Position numbers and translations under genes: made by a program. A stretch of 64,000 nucleotides of DNA from Chryseobacterium sp. KLBC 52 (GTDB lineage: Bacteria; Bacteroidota; Bacteroidia; Flavobacteriales; Weeksellaceae): the NCBI RefSeq assembly GCF_003347605.1, contig NZ_QDFZ01000015.1, positions 1 to 64,000 on the forward strand, read 5' to 3'. Position 1 is the first letter of the stretch; each line of letters starts with the position of its first letter. The notes under the pieces are model-generated. The model made no database searches. It was not told where the DNA came from and was given only the letters and a program-made list of their open reading frames with translations. Shown here in pieces: positions 26,206-37,135 of the stretch.

Positions 26206-28584
26206 TTACGCCTGTTTTTTGAAATATTTGCGACCTAAAATCCAGGTTGAAAGTGTAGTAAAAGTAACCACTGTAATCGAACTGATTGGCATGATGATTG
26301 CAGCGAAGAGCGGATGCATATGCCCTGTAACAGCGTAACTTAAACCAACAATATTGTACAGAAAACTGATTATAAATGTCATTTTCACAATGGTAATAGA
26401 ACCCTTACAAACGTTCAGGTAATTGTCCAGAGTAACTACTTTATCTCCATTCATAATCACATCAGAAGATGGGGTAAAACTGTTCGTATCGTCAGCAATG
26501 GCAATTCCTACATTACTTTGTTTTAAAGCACCTGCATCATTAAGGCCATCTCCAAGCATTGCAACTTTTAAGTGCTGATCCTGAAGGGATTTGATGTAGT
26601 TTAACTTGTCTTCCGGGCTTTGGTTAAAGGCCATTCCTTTGTAATTAGGAATAAGCTCTTTAAGCTGATTTTCTTCTGAGGAATTGTCTCCGCTCAGGAT
26701 AAATATTTTGTAGTGGGTAAGTTTTGTGAAAAGATCTTTCAGCTTCGGACGGTATTCATTTTTAAAAATGAATTTTCCTAAATATTCTCCGTTTTTGCTG
26801 ATATAAACCGCTGTTTCAAGGTTTTTAGGCTCCTGGTTGTTGTAGCGTGCAGAACCAACTTTATACAGATTTCCTCTTACACTTGCCTCGTATCCTTTTC
26901 CTGAAATTTCAACAAATTTGTCTACCGGGAAATACTCATCGTTCACTTCAATGAATTCGTACAATGATTTTGAAAGCGGGTGGTTGGAATTTTTTAATAA
27001 AGTCTTAATGTTCAGATAATCAAATTCATTGATCTCGGAACCTTCGTATTTTATATTTGATTTTTTTCTGTGGGTAATTGTTCCTGTTTTATCAAAAACA
27101 ATCGTGTCCAGCTTAGCAATTTTTTCAATCGTTAAAGTATCTTTTACATAGAACTTATTTCGACCTAAAATCCTCATAATGTGACCGAAAGTGAACGGTG
27201 CAGATAACGCAAGCGCACAAGGACATGCAATGATCAGAATGGCTGAAATAACCTGGAACATCTTCTCCAGATCAATAAATGCCCAATAAGTTCCGGCAAC
27301 AAGAGCAATGCCTAAAATGATGAATGTGAAGTATTTACTGATGTTGTTGGTTAACGTATCAAGTCCGGTTTCATGTTTCTTGAATGCTTCTTTGTTCCAA
27401 AGCTGAGTAAGGTAACTCTGGTCTACATCTTTGATAACTTCCAGTTCCAGAGATGATCCTATCTGCTTACCTCCTGCAAAAATTTTATCACCAGGCTGCT
27501 TGCTGATACTTTCACTTTCTCCGGTAATGAAACTGTTGTCAATATTTCCTTCTCCGTTGATCAGAATAGCATCTACCGGAATGATTTCCTGGTTTCTAAC
27601 CAGAATTCGGTCTCCAACTTTTACCTCTGAAAGAAGAATGTTATCCTGTTTTCCTTCGAAGTCTACTTTCGTTACAGCAATCGGGTAGAAAGATTTGTAA
27701 TCTCTGTCGTAGGAAAGAGCACTGTATGTTCTTTTCTGGAAAATTTTCCCGAGAAGCATAAAGAATAACAGCCCGCAAAGAGTGTCGAAATATCCTGGCC
27801 CATAATCTGTTACTACTTCGTAGATACTTCTTCCGTAGAGAACAAAAATTCCTAAGACAATCGGAACATCAATGTTGACGATTTTATTTTTTAATCCGTA
27901 CCATGCAGATTTGTAATAGTCTGAAGCGGAATAAAATACAACAGGCGTTGCCAGAAGGAATATTAAAGTTCTGAATAAGCCTCTGTAATGTTCCATCCAA
28001 TAATCTTCTCCTCCGATATATTCGGGAAAGGCAAGGAACATTCCGTTTCCAAAAGCAAACGCTGCAATGGCAAACTTTACCAGTAAAGATTTGTCAAGGT
28101 GATCTTCATTTTTATCAGCGGTTTCTAAGCTGATAACAGGTTTGTACCCAAGATTGGTTAAGAATTTAGCGAGTTCGCTTAATTTCAGATCGTTATGGTT
28201 GAAGGAGATCTGCAAGGTCTTTCTAGTGAAATTGACCTGAGAATATTTAATATGTTTGTTTAATGTATGAAGGCTTTCCAATAACCAGATACATGAAGAA
28301 CAATGAATGACAGGGATTTTGAAAGTCACAAGACTGGTGCTTCCTTCAGAAAAATCAGTGACTTTTTCAAAGATTTCCGGTGTGTCCAGGTAATCAAATT
28401 GAGAAGAATTTTCATCATTCGGACGAATTCCTGCTCCTTTATTAAGCTCGTAGAAATTGCCTAAATGATTTAAATTTAGAATCTCGTAAACAGACTTACA
28501 TCCATTACAACAGAAAGTCTTTTCATCAAATAAAATTCTCTCTTTTTCTATCCCTTGACCACAATGAAAACAGTTCTCGCTCAC
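26206..28584 (-). CDS. ccoI: Cu+-translocating P1B-type ATPase CcoI (FixI)
   Basis: A 792-residue copper pump that supplies the CuB site of cbb3 oxidase. It has the N-terminal CFHCGQGIEKERI and FCCNGCKSVYEIL zinc-ribbon-like region typical of CcoI, a degenerate HMA domain with CSSCIW, the membrane CPC motif Cys454-Pro-Cys456, the phosphorylated Asp498 in DKTGTIT, and GDGLNDAGAL. The start is a GTG at 28584; the nearby ATG is out of frame. It diverges from the Crp/Fnr gene across an 88-nt control region and is followed after 109 nt by ccoS. Confidence 0.95.
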   Translation of the reverse strand: MSENCFHCGQGIEKERILFDEKTFCCNGCKSVYEILNLNHLGNFYELNKGAGIRPNDENSSQFDYLDTPEIFEKVTDFSEGSTSLVTFKIPVIHCSSCIWLLESLHTLNKHIKYSQVNFTRKTLQISFNHNDLKLSELAKFLTNLGYKPVISLETADKNEDHLDKSLLVKFAIAAFAFGNGMFLAFPEYIGGEDYWMEHYRGLFRTLIFLLATPVVFYSASDYYKSAWYGLKNKIVNIDVPIVLGIFVLYGRSIYEVVTDYGPGYFDTLCGLLFFMLLGKIFQKRTYSALSYDRDYKSFYPIAVTKVDFEGKQDNILLSEVKVGDRILVRNQEIIPVDAILINGEGNIDNSFITGESESISKQPGDKIFAGGKQIGSSLELEVIKDVDQSYLTQLWNKEAFKKHETGLDTLTNNISKYFTFIILGIALVAGTYWAFIDLEKMFQVISAILIIACPCALALSAPFTFGHIMRILGRNKFYVKDTLTIEKIAKLDTIVFDKTGTITHRKKSNIKYEGSEINEFDYLNIKTLLKNSNHPLSKSLYEFIEVNDEYFPVDKFVEISGKGYEASVRGNLYKVGSARYNNQEPKNLETAVYISKNGEYLGKFIFKNEYRPKLKDLFTKLTHYKIFILSGDNSSEENQLKELIPNYKGMAFNQSPEDKLNYIKSLQDQHLKVAMLGDGLNDAGALKQSNVGIAIADDTNSFTPSSDVIMNGDKVVTLDNYLNVCKGSITIVKMTFIISFLYNIVGLSYAVTGHMHPLFAAIIMPISSITVVTFTTLSTWILGRKYFKKQA

Positions 28585-28603
28585 CCCATAAAATATTGAA
28601 CTA

Positions 28604-28611
28604 CAAAATTA
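28604..28611 (-). promoter_or_regulatory. -7 promoter element of ccoI
   Basis: On the minus strand this reads TAATTTTG, an exact TAnnTTTG, 19 nt before the ccoI GTG. The shared Fnr-like site is centred about 60 nt upstream of the likely transcription start. Confidence 0.55.
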
Positions 28612-28622
28612 TAACAAATTTT

Positions 28623-28654
28623 TTTGTTTATCGCGTTAAAAAGTTCTATTTTTG
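28623..28654 (+). promoter_or_regulatory. Promoter of the Crp/Fnr gene (TTTG-N20-TATTTTTG)
   Basis: TTTG at 28623-28626 and TATTTTTG at 28647-28654 are separated by 20 nt, matching the -33/-7 consensus of Flavobacterium and Bacteroides promoters. Confidence 0.7.
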
Positions 28655-28666
28655 TGATAAATATCA
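28655..28666. promoter_or_regulatory. Fnr/Crp-like operator TGAT-AAAT-ATCA between ccoI and the regulator
   Basis: TGATAAATATCA has exact TGAT and ATCA half-sites separated by four bases. It starts right after the -7 element of the regulator gene, so binding would block that gene. It is also about 60 bp upstream of the ccoI start, a class I activator position. Autorepression with activation of ccoI is inferred. Confidence 0.6.
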
Positions 28667-28672
28667 TATAAA

Positions 28673-29386
28673 ATGCCGCAGGAACAACAGATAGCAATTG
28701 AAGAGAGGTTCGCCAGAGTTTTTAATGATAAATCATTTAAAGAAAGACTTTCTAGCGCAGATTTTGAAAAATACATTAATGGCAAAAAGAAACTGAGTTT
28801 TCAGAAACATGATACCATTTTCGAGGATGGCGAAACTCCAAAAGGAGTTTTTGTTCTGGAAAAAGGGGCTGCCAAACTTTCGAAATCAGGAGCGTTCGGT
28901 AAAGATCAGATTTTAAGATTTATCAAAGAAGGAGATATCATCGGCTATCGTTCTTTGCTTTGCGGGGAAAATTTCCAGGCCAAAGCAGAAGCAATGACAG
29001 ATATTGAATGTGTATTCTTACCTGCAGATATCTTTATGTATCTTCTGGAAGTAGATCCACAGCTGTCTTTCGTAATGCTTCAGAAAATCTCATACGAATT
29101 AGGAGAATCTTCCAATACCATCACTTTCCTTGCACAAAAAACCGTAAGAGAAAGACTGGCAGAAATTCTTTTGCTTTTGGAACAGAAACTGGGAGTAGAT
29201 CCTGAAGGCTTTATCAAGATTTCCTTAACGAGAGAAGAAATTGCCAATATCATCGGTACTGCTACAGAAAGTGCCATCCGTCTGATCTCGGAATTCAAAC
29301 AGGATAGCCTGATTGAAGTAGATGGAAGAAATATCAAGATTTTAAATCACGACAAACTCATGAAACTCGGTCACGTAGTTTTATAA
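28673..29386 (+). CDS. Crp/Fnr-family transcription regulator of the cbb3 locus
   Basis: A 237-residue protein with a cyclic-nucleotide-binding-like beta-roll (about 30-130), a long dimer helix and a C-terminal helix-turn-helix, SLTREEIANIIGTATESAIR. The recognition helix keeps the Glu and Arg that read TGA half-sites in Crp and Fnr, consistent with the TGAT-N4-ATCA site in its own promoter. Only two cysteines are present and no N-terminal Cys cluster, so it is not an oxygen-sensing 4Fe-4S Fnr of the E. coli kind. The effector is unknown. It is divergent from ccoI, so it probably controls the oxidase genes. Confidence 0.88.
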   Translation: MPQEQQIAIEERFARVFNDKSFKERLSSADFEKYINGKKKLSFQKHDTIFEDGETPKGVFVLEKGAAKLSKSGAFGKDQILRFIKEGDIIGYRSLLCGENFQAKAEAMTDIECVFLPADIFMYLLEVDPQLSFVMLQKISYELGESSNTITFLAQKTVRERLAEILLLLEQKLGVDPEGFIKISLTREEIANIIGTATESAIRLISEFKQDSLIEVDGRNIKILNHDKLMKLGHVVL

Positions 29387-29401
29387 ATCATACAAAAACT
29401 T

Positions 29402-29422
29402 AAGTCGGCTCAAGGCCGACTT
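29402..29422 (+). terminator. Rho-independent terminator after the Crp/Fnr gene
   Basis: AAGTCGGC (29402-29409) and GCCGACTT (29415-29422) form a perfect 8-bp stem followed by T residues, 16 nt after the stop codon. Confidence 0.92.
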
Positions 29423-29447
29423 TTTAACTTTTAAAAATAGATAAATT

Positions 29448-30263
29448 ATGTCTGTTCACTCTGAAATTAAAAAAGTTACAACTGAAACCTTGCGTAAAAT
29501 GAAATTCGACAAGGAAAAAATAACAATGCTTACCGCCTATGATTTTACCACGGCAAAGATGGTAGACGCAGGAGGAGTAGATGCTATTTTGATTGGAGAC
29601 TCTGCAGCGAATGTAATGGCTGGTTTTGAAACCACATTACCCATTACACTGGATCAAATGATCTATCATGCTCAAAGTGTGGTAAGAGGAACCGACAGAG
29701 CTTTGGTGGTAGCAGATTTACCTTTCGGAACTTATCAGAGTAATCCTGAAAAAGCACTGGAGTCTGCGGTAAGAATGATGAAGGAAGGTGGGGCACATGC
29801 TGTGAAAATTGAAGGCGGAAAAGAAATTTCCAAGTCTATCAAAAAGATCATCAATGCCGGAATTCCGGTAATGGGACATTTGGGATTAACACCACAGTCT
29901 ATCTATAAATTCGGAACGTATAAAGTAAGAGCTAAGGAAGAGGCAGAAGCTGAAAAACTGATCGCCGATGCACAGCTTTTGGAAGAACTAGGATGTTTCT
30001 CTATCGTATTGGAAAAAATTCCTGCGGATCTAGCGAAGAAAGTTACTGACAGTATTTCTATCCCTACCATCGGAATCGGTGCCGGAGCTCATTGTGACGG
30101 ACAGGTTTTGGTGTATCATGATATGGTTGGAATGAACAAAGGTTTCAGCCCGAAATTCCTGAGAAGATACCTTGACCTTTATACAGAAATTACAGGAGCT
30201 GTTTCTCAATATGTAAAAGATGTGAAAAGTGTAGAGTTTCCAAACGAAAACGAAAGCTATTAA
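29448..30263 (+). CDS. panB: 3-methyl-2-oxobutanoate hydroxymethyltransferase
   Basis: A 271-residue cytoplasmic enzyme that transfers a hydroxymethyl group from methylene-tetrahydrofolate to ketoisovalerate, the first step of pantothenate and CoA synthesis. The family motifs are present: [59 protein letters not shown] and IPTIGIGAG. These hold the metal and substrate contacts (Asp and Glu in GDS and KIEGG). Length is standard. panC and panD are not in the window. The next gene begins 3 nt after its stop. Confidence 0.96.
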   Translation: MSVHSEIKKVTTETLRKMKFDKEKITMLTAYDFTTAKMVDAGGVDAILIGDSAANVMAGFETTLPITLDQMIYHAQSVVRGTDRALVVADLPFGTYQSNPEKALESAVRMMKEGGAHAVKIEGGKEISKSIKKIINAGIPVMGHLGLTPQSIYKFGTYKVRAKEEAEAEKLIADAQLLEELGCFSIVLEKIPADLAKKVTDSISIPTIGIGAGAHCDGQVLVYHDMVGMNKGFSPKFLRRYLDLYTEITGAVSQYVKDVKSVEFPNENESY

Positions 30264-30266
30264 TCT

Positions 30267-30581
30267 ATGCAAAACCAACAATCTATCCAGGGAATATTAT
30301 CTATCGCAGCATTAATTTGTCTTGCTGTGGGATGGTTTAATCTGTTCTCCCCGGAAATTAATCAATTGCTTTCAAGAAAAGTATTCTATGTGCTGATAGG
30401 AGCGAGCTTCTTTATTCAGGCACCATTGCTTACGAATAAAAATTTTGTATATGCAATGTACGCTGCAGCAGCAATCTGTGTATTCGGAGCATTTATTCCG
30501 GAAGGCTCAAAACTTTCAGCGGTTAAAACGGTTGGCCTTCTGGCAGGGATTATCCTGTCTTTATCCAATAGAAGAAGATAG
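30267..30581 (+). CDS. Small membrane protein of unknown function
   Basis: A 104-residue protein with three or four hydrophobic helices (GILSIAALICLAVGWFNLF, VFYVLIGASFFIQAPLL, FVYAMYAAAAICVFGAFI and a C-terminal helix) and a basic SNRRR tail on the cytoplasmic side. No family is recognised. It starts 3 nt after panB and ends 11 nt before the RluA gene, so it is likely co-transcribed with both, though no functional link is evident. Confidence 0.7.
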   Translation: MQNQQSIQGILSIAALICLAVGWFNLFSPEINQLLSRKVFYVLIGASFFIQAPLLTNKNFVYAMYAAAAICVFGAFIPEGSKLSAVKTVGLLAGIILSLSNRRR

Positions 30582-30592
30582 ACGGAAGAAGT

Positions 30593-31270
30593 ATGAAGGA
30601 GCAGATTATATATGAAGACAACCATCTTCTGGTGATTAATAAAAAGGTGGGTCAGCTTGTACAGGGCGATAAGACCGGAGATGAATCACTATTAGAATCT
30701 ATCAAGAATTTTATAAAAATAAGAGATGCTAAGCCGGGAAATGTTTTTCTCGGCTTGGTTCATCGTATAGACCGTCCCACATCCGGGCTGGTGATCTATG
30801 CAAAGACTTCCAAAGCGCTTTCCCGTTTGACGCAGATGGTGAAAAACCGTGAAGTGAAAAAAACATATTGGGCAGTTGTTGGAAAAGAAATGATCCCGCA
30901 AAGCCAGAGACTGGTGCATTATTTAAAGAAAAACGAAAAAAATAATAAGGCTATTGTCTTTCCGAAAGCTACTGAAGGGGCGAAAGAAGCTATTCTTACC
31001 TATCATGTGATCAAAACACTGGATAATTATCTCCTTCTTGAAATTGATCTTGAAACTGGAAGACATCATCAGATCAGAGCACAGCTATCAAAGACCGGAG
31101 TTCCGATTAAGGGTGATCTGAAATATGGAGCACCGCGCTCCAATCCTGATGGGGGAATCAATCTTCATGCAAGAAAACTGGAGTTTATTCATCCCGTTAC
31201 CAAAGAAAACATTGAAATCATAGCTCCTGTTCCGCAGAATGATGCGATATGGAGAGCTTGTGAAGAATAA
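30593..31270 (+). CDS. RluA-family RNA pseudouridine synthase
   Basis: A 225-residue enzyme that isomerises uridine in rRNA or tRNA. The catalytic motif II, LVHRIDRPTSGLVIYAKTS, contains the nucleophilic Asp, and ETGRHHQIRAQLS forms motif III. There is no N-terminal S4 domain, so it is a short RluA/TruC-like form; which uridine it modifies cannot be told. The ATG at 30593 follows the small membrane gene closely. Confidence 0.92.
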   Translation: MKEQIIYEDNHLLVINKKVGQLVQGDKTGDESLLESIKNFIKIRDAKPGNVFLGLVHRIDRPTSGLVIYAKTSKALSRLTQMVKNREVKKTYWAVVGKEMIPQSQRLVHYLKKNEKNNKAIVFPKATEGAKEAILTYHVIKTLDNYLLLEIDLETGRHHQIRAQLSKTGVPIKGDLKYGAPRSNPDGGINLHARKLEFIHPVTKENIEIIAPVPQNDAIWRACEE

Positions 31271-31292
31271 GCATATCATAAAAAACTATACC

Positions 31293-32135
31293 ATGAAATT
31301 CAAATCACTTTTATTAACCACGTTGCTGGTTGTGGCATCTTGTTCAGACAATGATGAATTGCCACCTGATCATTCACAACAGACGATTACTGAAAATACA
31401 AGTAAAATATCGTGGAATTATCCTGTTTTGTCACCTGTTTTTAATGGATCGGAGCAAAATTATATGTTCGAATATGATGCTCAGGGAAGAATTATAAAAA
31501 AAATAGGAGGGAAGCTGGAACTTTCCGGAAGTACCGGGTTTCCTTATGCTTATTCAAAATCTGTTTATACAGCGGTAACCTACACAGGAAATACAGCAAT
31601 TATGAAAGATTACAGCTCTGACCCTGGTTTCAATGTTCAGTTGAAGGAGAGAAGGTTTGAATTTGATAATCAAGGTAGAGTTATTAAAGTAGTTATTCCA
31701 CAGGTTAATAATTCATATATGGATAAGTATCTCACCTATACATATGATGCTTCAGGAAAGTTAACTGAGATTTTAACGCAATATCCTAATGTTCCGTATG
31801 ATCCAACTGATCCGCAAGATTATATTTTGACTTACGTAGAAAAGTTTGTTTATAATAACTCAGGAAATTTAGAAAAGGCGACTAAAACCGAAAAGCATAA
31901 TAGCATTGATGCTTATCTCACGAATGAAATTACGTTTGATAATTTTGATTCTGCACAAAATCCCTTTAAAAATTTAGGTATTTTTGAAGAGTATTTCTAC
32001 TTTTCATTATCAAAAAATAATCCTCAGAGAAAAATTTCAAAAGAGTTTAAACCTTATAGCTCCGAATTTTTTCTCAGTCAATCAAACTGGACTAATCAAT
32101 ATAATTCTGATGGAAGCCTGAAGCTTTTTTACTAA
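31293..32135 (+). CDS. Lipoprotein with YD (RHS-like) repeats
   Basis: A 280-residue lipoprotein. The ATG at 31293 is chosen because it begins a clean signal, MKFKSLLLTTLLVVASC, with acidic SDNDELPP after the lipobox, the surface-export type. The mature protein contains at least four YD-type repeats: FEYDAQGRIIKKI, FEFDNQGRVIKVV, YTYDASGKLTEIL and FVYNNSGNLEKAT. Such repeats form beta-strands that bind carbohydrate or build shells in RHS toxins, but the protein is far too short for an RHS cocoon and has no toxin domain. Function unknown. It is followed by a terminator. Confidence 0.75.
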   Translation: MKFKSLLLTTLLVVASCSDNDELPPDHSQQTITENTSKISWNYPVLSPVFNGSEQNYMFEYDAQGRIIKKIGGKLELSGSTGFPYAYSKSVYTAVTYTGNTAIMKDYSSDPGFNVQLKERRFEFDNQGRVIKVVIPQVNNSYMDKYLTYTYDASGKLTEILTQYPNVPYDPTDPQDYILTYVEKFVYNNSGNLEKATKTEKHNSIDAYLTNEITFDNFDSAQNPFKNLGIFEEYFYFSLSKNNPQRKISKEFKPYSSEFFLSQSNWTNQYNSDGSLKLFY

Positions 32136-32157
32136 AGAACTATTTAAAATAAAAATG

Positions 32158-32188
32158 AAGACTGTCTCAAAATTGAGATGGTCTTTTT
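32158..32188 (+). terminator. Rho-independent terminator before the thi operon
   Basis: TCTCAA (32165-32170) and TTGAGA (32173-32178) form the inner stem, extended by GAC/GTC through two wobble pairs and ending in a run of T. Confidence 0.85.
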
Positions 32189-32208
32189 TCTTTAAAGTTA
32201 TTTCAGAT

Positions 32209-32239
32209 TTTGCCCATTCTAAAAAAATGTCTAACTTCG
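32209..32239 (+). promoter_or_regulatory. Promoter of the thiamin operon (TTTG-N19-TAACTTCG)
   Basis: TTTG at 32209-32212 and TAACTTCG at 32232-32239 (one mismatch from TAnnTTTG) are 19 nt apart. Transcription would then begin near 32243, right at the first stem of the TPP aptamer. Confidence 0.55.
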
Positions 32240-32242
32240 TTC

Positions 32243-32326
32243 CCGACTTTAGGGGTGTCTGTTACCAACAGACTGAGACTTTACCCTTTGAACCTGATCT
32301 GGATCATACCAGCGTAGGGAAAAGTA
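32243..32326 (+). promoter_or_regulatory. TPP riboswitch (THI element) for the thi operon
   Basis: The conserved THI-box pieces are all present: AGGGGTG (32251-32257), CTGAGA (32273-32278), ACCCTTTGAACCTGATCTGG (32283-32302), and CCAGCGTAGGGA (32309-32320). The P1 stem is ACTTT (32246-32250) with AAAGT (32321-32325). It senses thiamin pyrophosphate and should reduce expression of the downstream biosynthesis genes when TPP is plentiful. The output appears to be start-codon masking. Confidence 0.95.
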
Positions 32327-32363
32327 GATGACTTTTGCTGTACATTCTATTGTACAATAATGG

Positions 32364-32398
32364 CCATTCCTAAAGTATATGTAAAATATTAGGAATGG
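32364..32398 (+). promoter_or_regulatory. Start-codon-sequestering hairpin of thiS (riboswitch output)
   Basis: CCATTCCTAA (32364-32373) and TTAGGAATGG (32389-32398) form a perfect 10-bp hairpin whose 3' arm contains the thiS ATG (32395-32397). The 5' arm can instead pair with the aptamer strand CTTTAGGGGTG (32247-32257): 32365-32375 matches over 11 consecutive pairs, two of them G-U. The two structures exclude each other, giving an on/off translation switch. Confidence 0.75.
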
Positions 32399-32601
32399 AA
32401 CTTATAATCAACCACACCCGAAAAACATTTGATATACTTCCTGAAAATCTGGAAGCATTACTGGCTATGGAGCTGCCTGGAAAAAAGAAAGGTATTGCTG
32501 TAGCTGTCAACAACCGCATTATTCCCCTGTCTGTCTGGGCGGAAACCATCCTTAACAACAACGATTCAGTTTTAATCATCACTGCCACTCAGGGCGGTTA
32601 A
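32395..32601 (+). CDS. thiS: Sulfur carrier protein ThiS
   Basis: A 68-residue ubiquitin-fold protein ending in Gly-Gly (ATQGG), the site that is adenylated by ThiF and turned into a thiocarboxylate. ThiS then gives sulphur to the thiazole ring formed by ThiG. The ATG at 32395 lies inside the 3' arm of the hairpin described above. It is the first gene of thiS-C-E'-D-E-G-H-F. Confidence 0.95.
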   Translation: MELIINHTRKTFDILPENLEALLAMELPGKKKGIAVAVNNRIIPLSVWAETILNNNDSVLIITATQGG

Positions 32602-34996
<2,395 letters not shown>

Positions 34997-35021
<25 letters not shown>

Positions 35022-35734
35022 GTATCGCAGGCTTCGATCCCAGTGGCGGAGCAGGGTTATTATCAGATAGTAAAACTTTTGAGCAATCAAAGGTGATGGG
35101 ACTTGGAGTTTGTACCGCATTAACCTTGCAAACTGCTTCGAAATGCCTGAGTTTAGAATGGCGGCCTATAGATGAAGTAACTGAAGCGATTCAGGTGCTG
35201 ATGGAAAGTTATCCCGTTTCAGCAGTTAAAATCGGGATCGTGAAGGATGCCGAATTTCTGGGTAAGATTGTAGGAACAGTTCAAAAAGGAAACCCTGAAG
35301 TGAAAATCGTCTGGGATCCCGTTCTGAAAAGCACTTCCGAATTCACATTTTTTGATCTTGAAACACTTCATCAATTAAAAAGTACGGTTAATAAGCTTAG
35401 TTTAATAACTCCTAATTATAACGAATACAGTATTTTAAAAGAAAATCATTTTTTGCCGGATATGAATCAATGCTCATTACTGATCAAAGGAGGACACCGG
35501 AAAGATCATTTGGGAACGGATATTTTAGTTGAAAACGAAACAGAAACGCTTTTAATTCCGGCCGAAGGTAGTGCAACTTATTTTCCTAAACATGGTTCCG
35601 GCTGTGTTTTATCTTCAGCCATTACAGCAGAACTGGCAAAGGGCGAAAATATGGAAAAGGCATGCCGGAATGGGAAATTATACATCGAAAAATTTTTAAA
35701 AAGCAATGCCTCTTTATTGGGGATGCATTCATAG
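34997..35734 (+). CDS. thiD: Hydroxymethylpyrimidine (phosphate) kinase ThiD
   Basis: A 245-residue ribokinase-like enzyme that phosphorylates HMP and HMP-P. The motifs ISIAGFDPSGGAGLLSDSKT at the N terminus, WDPVLKSTS in the middle and PKHGSGCVLSSAITAELAKG at the C terminus (anion hole and catalytic Cys/Gly loop) identify it. The start at 34997 lies within the end of the preceding gene, a 25-nt overlap. Confidence 0.94.
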
Positions 35735-35738
35735 AAAC

Positions 35739-36353
35739 ATGGAAAAATTACAATACATTTCACAGGGAAATACCCTTCAGGAACAGGAACTTTGTATCCG
35801 GAAAGCCTTAGACAACGGGATCAAATGGGTACAGGTTCGATGGAAAAATGCTCCTGAAAACGAATTAATCAATCTTTGTGAAATTTCAAAACAACTTTGT
35901 TCAGAATATCACGCGGTTTGTATCATCAATGACCATGTACATCTGGCTAAAGAAATTGACGCAGATGGTGTGCATGTAGGATTAAATGACTTGGCTGTAG
36001 AAGATGCCAGACGAATATTAGGCGAAAATAAGATTATTGGTGGAACAGCGAATACCCTTTCAGATGTCATCCGAAGAATCGAAGAATCTTGTGATTATAT
36101 CGGTTTAGGACCATTGAGATTTACCACAACCAAAGAAAAACTAAGTCCTGTTCTTGGATTTGCAGGCTATCAGGCGATCATTGATGGATTAAGAGAAAAA
36201 TCAATAGATATCCCTAAGATATTTGCCATCGGAAGTGTTACTCTAGAAGATATTTTACCGTTACAGGAAATCGGGATTTATGGAGTTGCCGTATCCGGGC
36301 TTATTACCAGGCAGCCGACTATTATTAATGAACTAAAAAAAGTAATGATATGA
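35739..36353 (+). CDS. thiE: Thiamin phosphate synthase ThiE
   Basis: A 204-residue TIM-barrel enzyme that joins HMP-PP and thiazole phosphate. The canonical motifs are present: [27 protein letters not shown] (substrate and Mg site), [11 protein letters not shown] and [18 protein letters not shown]. The ATG at 35739 is preferred over one at 35706 that would reach back into thiD. Its TGA overlaps the thiG ATG. Confidence 0.93.
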   Translation: MEKLQYISQGNTLQEQELCIRKALDNGIKWVQVRWKNAPENELINLCEISKQLCSEYHAVCIINDHVHLAKEIDADGVHVGLNDLAVEDARRILGENKIIGGTANTLSDVIRRIEESCDYIGLGPLRFTTTKEKLSPVLGFAGYQAIIDGLREKSIDIPKIFAIGSVTLEDILPLQEIGIYGVAVSGLITRQPTIINELKKVMI

Positions 36354-37126
36354 ACCATCAGAAATTAGAAATAGCAGGAAGAACTTTTGAATCAAGACTG
36401 TTTTTAGGAACAGGAAAATTCGGAAGTATGGGAGATATGGTACAATCTGTCATCGCCTCAGAAAGCAATATGGTAACGATGGCGCTTAAAAGAATTGATG
36501 CCCAATCCAATGAAGATGATCTGCTTGATTCATTAAAAGAAACCCACGTTCATCTTCTGCCTAATACTTCCGGAGCAAGAACCGCCAAAGAAGCTGTATT
36601 GGCAGCACAGTTAGCAAGAGAAGCATTGGAAACGAACTGGGTAAAGCTCGAAATTCATCCGGATCCTAAATATTTACTGCCGGATCCTATTGAAACATTA
36701 TATGCCACTGAAGAATTGGCCAAATTAGGATTTATTGTAATGCCTTACATCCATGCAGATCCTGTTTTATGTAAACGTCTTGAAGATGCCGGAACAGCTG
36801 TAGTAATGCCTTTGGGAGCACCTATCGGAACAAATAAAGGATTAAGAACACAGGATTTCCTGGAAATAATCATCAGCCAGAGTAATGTTCCCGTAGTAGT
36901 AGATGCCGGGATCGGGGCACCTTCAGATGCTGCAAAAGCAATGGAAATGGGAGCAGATGCCGTTTTGGTGAATACTGCCATTGCTGTAGCCAGAAATCCA
37001 CTGAATATGGCTGTTGCTTTTAAAGAAGGTGTGATTGCCGGAAGAAGAGCATTCGAATCTGGATTGGGAGCGATTGCCAAACATGCTGAAGCTTCAAGTC
37101 CGCTTACTTCGTTTTTATTTGAATAA
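36350..37126 (+). CDS. thiG: Thiazole synthase ThiG
   Basis: A 258-residue TIM-barrel enzyme that makes thiazole phosphate from deoxyxylulose phosphate, dehydroglycine and ThiS thiocarboxylate. The Schiff-base lysine is Lys99 in [20 protein letters not shown]. The phosphate-binding loop lies in [20 protein letters not shown]. The start overlaps the stop of thiE by 4 nt, and thiH follows after 9 nt. ThiG works with ThiH, which supplies dehydroglycine. Confidence 0.96.
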   Translation: MNHQKLEIAGRTFESRLFLGTGKFGSMGDMVQSVIASESNMVTMALKRIDAQSNEDDLLDSLKETHVHLLPNTSGARTAKEAVLAAQLAREALETNWVKLEIHPDPKYLLPDPIETLYATEELAKLGFIVMPYIHADPVLCKRLEDAGTAVVMPLGAPIGTNKGLRTQDFLEIIISQSNVPVVVDAGIGAPSDAAKAMEMGADAVLVNTAIAVARNPLNMAVAFKEGVIAGRRAFESGLGAIAKHAEASSPLTSFLFE

Positions 37127-37135
37127 ATCAGCCTC

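Noticed and set aside
28673..29386. Classical oxygen-sensing Fnr
   Set aside because: The N-terminal cysteine cluster is absent; only two cysteines occur in the protein.
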